From Sulfuricystis thermophila (GTDB lineage: Bacteria; Pseudomonadota; Gammaproteobacteria; Burkholderiales; Rhodocyclaceae): a stretch of 64,000 nucleotides of DNA. Under the pieces are notes generated by a model. That model made no database searches and was not told where the DNA came from. It saw only the letters and a list, made by a program, of their open reading frames with translations. The stretch lies in contig NZ_AP019373.1 of assembly GCF_004323595.1 (NCBI RefSeq), positions 1,426,001 to 1,490,000 of the forward strand, read 5' to 3'. Both the position numbers and the translations under genes were made by a program. Shown here in pieces: positions 58,304-64,000 of the stretch; position 1 is the stretch's first letter, and each line of letters starts with the position of its first letter.

Positions 58304-59505
58304 ACCCGAATCTCGACAAGCTCCAGCCCTATCCGTTCGAAAAGCTGCGCGCACTGTTTGCCGGCTGCACCCCGCCCGCCCACCTGAACGAAATCAAGCT
58401 GCACATCGGCGAGCCGCAACACCCGACGCCGCAACTCGTCAAAGACGCGCTCACGGCCAGTCTCGCCGGACTCGCCAGTTACCCGGCCACCAACGGTTCC
58501 GACGCGCTGCGCCAGGCGATCGCCGCCTGGATCGGCCGCCGCTATGGCATTCCAGCTCCCGATGCAGCAAGCCAGGTGCTGCCGGTCAATGGCTCGCGCG
58601 AGGCCTTGTTCGCCTTCGCCCAGACCGTCGTCGCGCCGCGCCGCCACGAACAACCGGTGGTGATCTCGCCCAACCCCTTCTACCAGATCTACGAGGGCGC
58701 GGCGCTGCTCGCCGGCGCACGACCGTTCTATCTCAACACGCTGCCGGAAAACGGTTTCCGCATGGATTTCTCGCGCGTCCCGGAAGAGGTCTGGCAGCAG
58801 ACCCAGCTCATCTACGTCTGCTCGCCCGGCAACCCGACCGGTAAGGTGATGCCGCTCGAAGACTGGCAGATGCTGTTCGAGCTGTCCGACCGCCATGGTT
58901 TCGTCATCGCCGCCGACGAATGCTATTCGGAGATCTACTTCGACGAGACCCAGCCGCCGCTCGGCGGGCTGGAAGCGGCGCGGCAGCTCGGCCGCGACGA
59001 CTACAAGAATCTCGTCATGTTTTCGAGCCTGTCGAAACGCTCGAACGTGCCGGGGCTGCGTTCGGGCTTCGTCGCCGGCGATGCGACGATCCTCAAGCAG
59101 TTCTGGCTCTACCGCACCTATCATGGTTGTGCGATGAGCCCACCCGTGCAGGCCGCCAGCATCGCCGCCTGGAACGACGAGGCGCACGTGCGCGACAACC
59201 GCCGTCGCTACGTCGAGAAATTCGCCCAGGCAACCCCGATCATTGCGCGGCATCTGAAAACCGCGCTGCCGGACGCCGGCTTTTATCTCTGGGCCAACGT
59301 TTCTTCCACTGGGCTTTCCGACAGCGAATTCGCCCGGCGGCTCCATGCTCAATATAATGTGAGCGTCCTGCCCGGCAGCTTTCTCGCTCGTGACGCCGGC
59401 GGCTGCAACCCCGGCCGTAACTTCGTGCGCATTGCGCTGGTCGCCGACCTCGATGAATGTCTCGCCGCGGCGGAACGCATCGCCGCCTTCTGCACCTCAC
59501 TCTGA
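58300..59505 (+). CDS. dapC: Succinyldiaminopimelate transaminase
   Basis: A 401-residue class I/II aminotransferase: 'KLHIGEPQHPTPQLV', 'YVCSPGNPTGKVMPL', 'DECYSEIYFDE' and the PLP lysine in 'FSSLSKRSNVPGLRSGF'. It acts in the succinylase branch of lysine/meso-diaminopimelate synthesis; its neighbours dapD and dapE catalyse the steps on either side. ATG 58300 overlaps the preceding stop. Confidence 0.95.
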   Translation: MNPNLDKLQPYPFEKLRALFAGCTPPAHLNEIKLHIGEPQHPTPQLVKDALTASLAGLASYPATNGSDALRQAIAAWIGRRYGIPAPDAASQVLPVNGSREALFAFAQTVVAPRRHEQPVVISPNPFYQIYEGAALLAGARPFYLNTLPENGFRMDFSRVPEEVWQQTQLIYVCSPGNPTGKVMPLEDWQMLFELSDRHGFVIAADECYSEIYFDETQPPLGGLEAARQLGRDDYKNLVMFSSLSKRSNVPGLRSGFVAGDATILKQFWLYRTYHGCAMSPPVQAASIAAWNDEAHVRDNRRRYVEKFAQATPIIARHLKTALPDAGFYLWANVSSTGLSDSEFARRLHAQYNVSVLPGSFLARDAGGCNPGRNFVRIALVADLDECLAAAERIAAFCTSL

Positions 59506-59520
59506 ACACAAGGAACCACC

Positions 59521-60339
59521 ATGTCCGAACTGCAAAGCCTGATCGAACAATACTGGGAAGACCGCGCCCATCTCAAGCCAGGCGCTGCCCCCGCGCGTCT
59601 TGGCGAAGCCGTCAAGACCGTGCTCGACGAACTCGACCGTGGCACCTTACGTGTCGCCGAGAAGATCGACGGCCAGTGGGTCACCCACCAGTGGGTCAAG
59701 AAGGCGGTGCTGCTGTCATTCCGCCTCGAAGACAACGTCGTCATGGAAAGCGGCTGCCTGCGCTACTTCGACAAGGTGCCGACCAAGTTCGCGCGTTACG
59801 ACACGCACCTGTTCCAGAAGGGCGGCTTCCGCGTCGTACCGGGCGCCGTGGTGCGCCGCGGTTCCTACATCGCGCCGTCCGTCGTGCTGATGCCGAGCTT
59901 CGTCAATATCGGTGCCTATGTCGGCGAGGGCACGATGGTCGATACCTGGGCCACCGTCGGTTCCTGCGCCCAGATCGGCAAGAACGTGCATCTGTCCGGC
60001 GGCGTCGGCATCGGCGGCGTGCTGGAACCCTTGCAGGCCAATCCGACCATCATTGGCGACAACTGCTTCATCGGCGCGCGCTCGGAGATCGTCGAGGGCG
60101 TCATCGTCGAGGACAACTGCGTGATCTCGATGGGCGTGTTCATCGGCCAGAGCACCAAGATCTATGATCGCGCCACCGGCGAGATCCTCTACGGCCGCGT
60201 GCCGGCCGGCTCCGTCGTCGTCAGCGGCAACCTGCCCTCGAAGGATGGCAGCTACAGCCTCTACTGCGCGGTGATCGTCAAGAAGGTCGACGCGCAGACC
60301 CGTTCCAAGACCAGCATCAACGAACTGCTGCGCGACTGA
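59521..60339 (+). CDS. dapD: Tetrahydrodipicolinate N-succinyltransferase
   Basis: A 272-residue left-handed beta-helix acyltransferase ('[20 protein letters not shown]', '[20 protein letters not shown]', '[20 protein letters not shown]'). It succinylates tetrahydrodipicolinate. AAGGAACC precedes the ATG. The stop codon TGA is fused to the end of PAL140 E6 (TGAGAGCTTGTG). Confidence 0.97.
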   Translation: MSELQSLIEQYWEDRAHLKPGAAPARLGEAVKTVLDELDRGTLRVAEKIDGQWVTHQWVKKAVLLSFRLEDNVVMESGCLRYFDKVPTKFARYDTHLFQKGGFRVVPGAVVRRGSYIAPSVVLMPSFVNIGAYVGEGTMVDTWATVGSCAQIGKNVHLSGGVGIGGVLEPLQANPTIIGDNCFIGARSEIVEGVIVEDNCVISMGVFIGQSTKIYDRATGEILYGRVPAGSVVVSGNLPSKDGSYSLYCAVIVKKVDAQTRSKTSINELLRD

Positions 60340-60484
60340 GAGCTTGTGAAAAATTCTGCTGCGCTTGCCAATACTTTGTTGCTCGTTCGCTCAAGTCTGC
60401 GCCTATCTCAAATGATATGTCTTGACTTTCGCTCACTCGCGTCGCGTCTTGGCTGCGCTCGCGACGAATTTTTTCCCAGCCTCT
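60339..60484 (-). repeat. PAL140 palindromic element, copy E6
   Basis: 146 bp in inverse orientation. Right arm is the AGAGCTTGTGAAAAATTCTG type; the other arm has decayed (CCCAGCCTCT). On the minus strand the apical stem is TATC/GATA with a different loop from E3, and sub-terminal arms GCCAA/TTGGC pair. The core is the most diverged of the family. It separates dapD from pilU. Confidence 0.75.
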
Positions 60485-60498
60485 GAGGAGTTTTCCCC

Positions 60499-62807
<2,309 letters not shown>

Positions 62808-62809
62808 CC

Positions 62810-62834
62810 GTGCCGTCCCGCCAGCGCCGACTTT
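62810..62834 (-). repeat. SR25 copy 19 at the dapE-prmB junction
   Basis: Exact consensus; it fills the 28-bp gap almost completely, from two bases after the dapE stop to one base before the prmB ATG. It therefore replaces the place where a Shine-Dalgarno would be. Confidence 0.9.
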
Positions 62835-62835
62835 C

Positions 62836-63726
62836 ATGCCCGAACTCCTCGACGACCTGATCACACTGCGCGACTGGCTGCGCTGGGGTGTGAGCCGCTT
62901 CAACGAGGCGAAGCTCTTTTTCGGCCACGGCTGCGACAACGCGCACGACGAGGCCGCCTGGCTGATCCTCCATGCGCTGCACCTGCCGCCCGATCGCCTC
63001 GATCCCTACCTCGACGCGCGGCTCACCCGCCCTGAGCGCCTCGCGGTGCTCGAACTCTTGCAGCAGCGCATCGCGCGCCGCCTGCCGGCCGCCTATCTGA
63101 CGCACGAGGCCTGGCAGGCGGGCTTGCGCTTCTATGTCGACGAGCGCGTGCTGATCCCACGCTCCTACTTCGCCGAGCTGCTGGTCGAAGGCTTCGCCCC
63201 CTGGGTCGAAGATCCGGCAGCGATCGCATCGGCGCTCGATCTGTGCACCGGCTCGGGGTGTCTCGCCATCCTGATGGCGCATGCCTTCCCGAACGCCCAC
63301 ATCGACGCCACCGACCTCTCGGCCGATGCGCTGGAGGTCGCGCGCCGCAACGTCGCCGACTACCATCTCGAAGATCGCATCCGCCTCGTCCAGGGCGACC
63401 TGTTCGCGGGACTCCGCAAGCGCAAATACGATCTGATCATCAGTAACCCGCCCTATGTCACGGCACAGGCGATGCGCGATCTGCCGCCCGAATATCGCCA
63501 CGAGCCGGAAATCGCGCTCGCCGCCGGCGAGGACGGGCTCGACATCGTGCGCCGCATCCTCGCCGAGGCGAAAAAGCATCTGACGCCGCAGGGACTGCTG
63601 GCCGTCGAGGTCGGCCACAACAAGGAGATCGTCGAGGCCGCCTTCCCGAATCTGCCTCTCGTCTGGCTCGACACCGAAAGCGGCGAAGGAAAGATCTTCC
63701 TCCTGCGCCGCGAGGATCTCACCTGA
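62836..63726 (+). CDS. prmB: 50S ribosomal protein L3 N5-glutamine methyltransferase
   Basis: A 296-residue PrmB: SAM motif 'DLCTGSGCLAILMAHAFP' and the catalytic 'NPPYV' ('DLIISNPPYVTAQAM'), with the long N-terminal helical domain of the PrmB group ('FNEAKLFFGHGCDNAHDEAAW' in two parts). It methylates a Gln in L3. No Shine-Dalgarno, because SR25 copy 19 abuts the ATG. Confidence 0.95.
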   Translation: MPELLDDLITLRDWLRWGVSRFNEAKLFFGHGCDNAHDEAAWLILHALHLPPDRLDPYLDARLTRPERLAVLELLQQRIARRLPAAYLTHEAWQAGLRFYVDERVLIPRSYFAELLVEGFAPWVEDPAAIASALDLCTGSGCLAILMAHAFPNAHIDATDLSADALEVARRNVADYHLEDRIRLVQGDLFAGLRKRKYDLIISNPPYVTAQAMRDLPPEYRHEPEIALAAGEDGLDIVRRILAEAKKHLTPQGLLAVEVGHNKEIVEAAFPNLPLVWLDTESGEGKIFLLRREDLT

Positions 63727-63754
63727 GCTCTGCTTTCGAACCCCAGCGCAAAAA

Positions 63755-63785
63755 CATCAACGCCCGCTCAAAGCGGGCGCTGATG
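63755..63785 (-). terminator. Terminator of the right-edge PEP-CTERM gene
   Basis: CATCAACGCCCGCT/AGCGGGCGCTGATG: a 14-bp stem with one mismatch and a short loop; on the minus strand it is followed by TTTTT. Confidence 0.85.
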
Positions 63786-63810
63786 CGGTCACGAGACTAT
63801 CAGGCAAGCA

Positions 63811-64000
63811 TCAAGCGGCCTTGCGGCGCCTCACGGCGAGACCGGCGAGCCCCAATCCCATCAGGGCCAGCGTAGCCGGCTCGGGGACATTGCCACCGCC
63901 ACCCGTGCCGTTGTCGCCGCCGCCGCCCTGCACGGTGCCAAAGCCATCGAGATAGACATAACCGGCATGTGCACCATACGGACAGTCCGCCGCCAGCAGG
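63811..64000 (-). CDS. PEP-CTERM sorted protein, C-terminal part (partial)
   Basis: The minus-strand frame is open from the window edge to the TGA at 63811-63813. It encodes a Gly-rich stretch and the sorting signal 'NVPEPATLALMGLGLAGLAV' followed by RRRKAA. The N-terminus lies beyond the window. This is a second exosortase substrate besides the gene at 56275. Confidence 0.88.
   Translation of the reverse strand, partial: LLAADCPYGAHAGYVYLDGFGTVQGGGGDNGTGGGGNVPEPATLALMGLGLAGLAVRRRKAA

Overview
The window is GC-rich chromosomal DNA of a betaproteobacterium. The gene orders smc-zipA-ligA, rimP-nusA-infB-rbfA-truB-rpsO-pnp, dapC-dapD-pilU-dapE-prmB and bioA-F-H-C, together with two PEP-CTERM proteins, suggest a Rhodocyclales or Sterolibacteriaceae-like lineage. 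That placement is inferred from gene order and protein style; no database was consulted.

Layout. 1-13.1 kb is housekeeping: the tail of RNase E, a low-molecular-weight tyrosine phosphatase, ybaB, dnaX, a Spy/CpxP-like protein, the SRP RNA, an alpha/beta hydrolase, comEC, a DUF2062 protein, lolD/lolC, an RpfE-like protein, recJ and two small hypotheticals. 13.1-26.3 kb is a genomic island inserted in the 3' end of tRNA-Asn(GTT). It is bounded by a 45-bp direct repeat, with a tyrosine integrase next to the tRNA gene. It carries an Abi_2/AbiF-type gene with a likely small structured RNA in front, an MqsR-MqsA-SecB-like toxin-antitoxin-chaperone set, a two-gene restriction-modification system that appears to lack HsdR, a CHC2 zinc-finger plus DUF3987 replication-type pair, an AlpA-like regulator and a ribbon-helix-helix protein. 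26.3-49.4 kb is dksA and then a long minus-strand run: pnp back to rimP, rluB, scpB/scpA, thioesterase, trpS, M50 peptidase, Sua5/YciO, PHP phosphoesterase, galU, ligA, zipA, smc. 49.5-56.1 kb is biotin synthesis (bioB, bioD, bioA-F-H-C) followed by azlC/azlD. 56.2-64 kb holds a PEP-CTERM protein, queF, a DUF2189 membrane protein, dapC, dapD, pilU, dapE, prmB and the end of a second PEP-CTERM gene.

Two dispersed repeat families, not explained by the genes, are the most striking content. The first (my label SR25) is a ~25-bp sequence centred on GTCGGCGCTGGCGGGACGGC. I count 19 copies in both orientations, inside genes in frame (rne, comEC twice, ligA, bioD, bioH and others), at gene junctions and in the island; one copy supplies the rbfA start codon. 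It has no stop codon in any of six frames. It could be a DNA-uptake-type signal or a minimal mobile repeat. The second (my label PAL140) is a ~145-bp palindromic element with five full copies and one 59-bp mini-copy. Its terminal arms, sub-terminal arms and apical hairpin differ in sequence between copies but keep their complementarity, which points to selection on a folded RNA or DNA. One copy is translated in frame inside bioH and another forms the apparent N-terminus of bioA.
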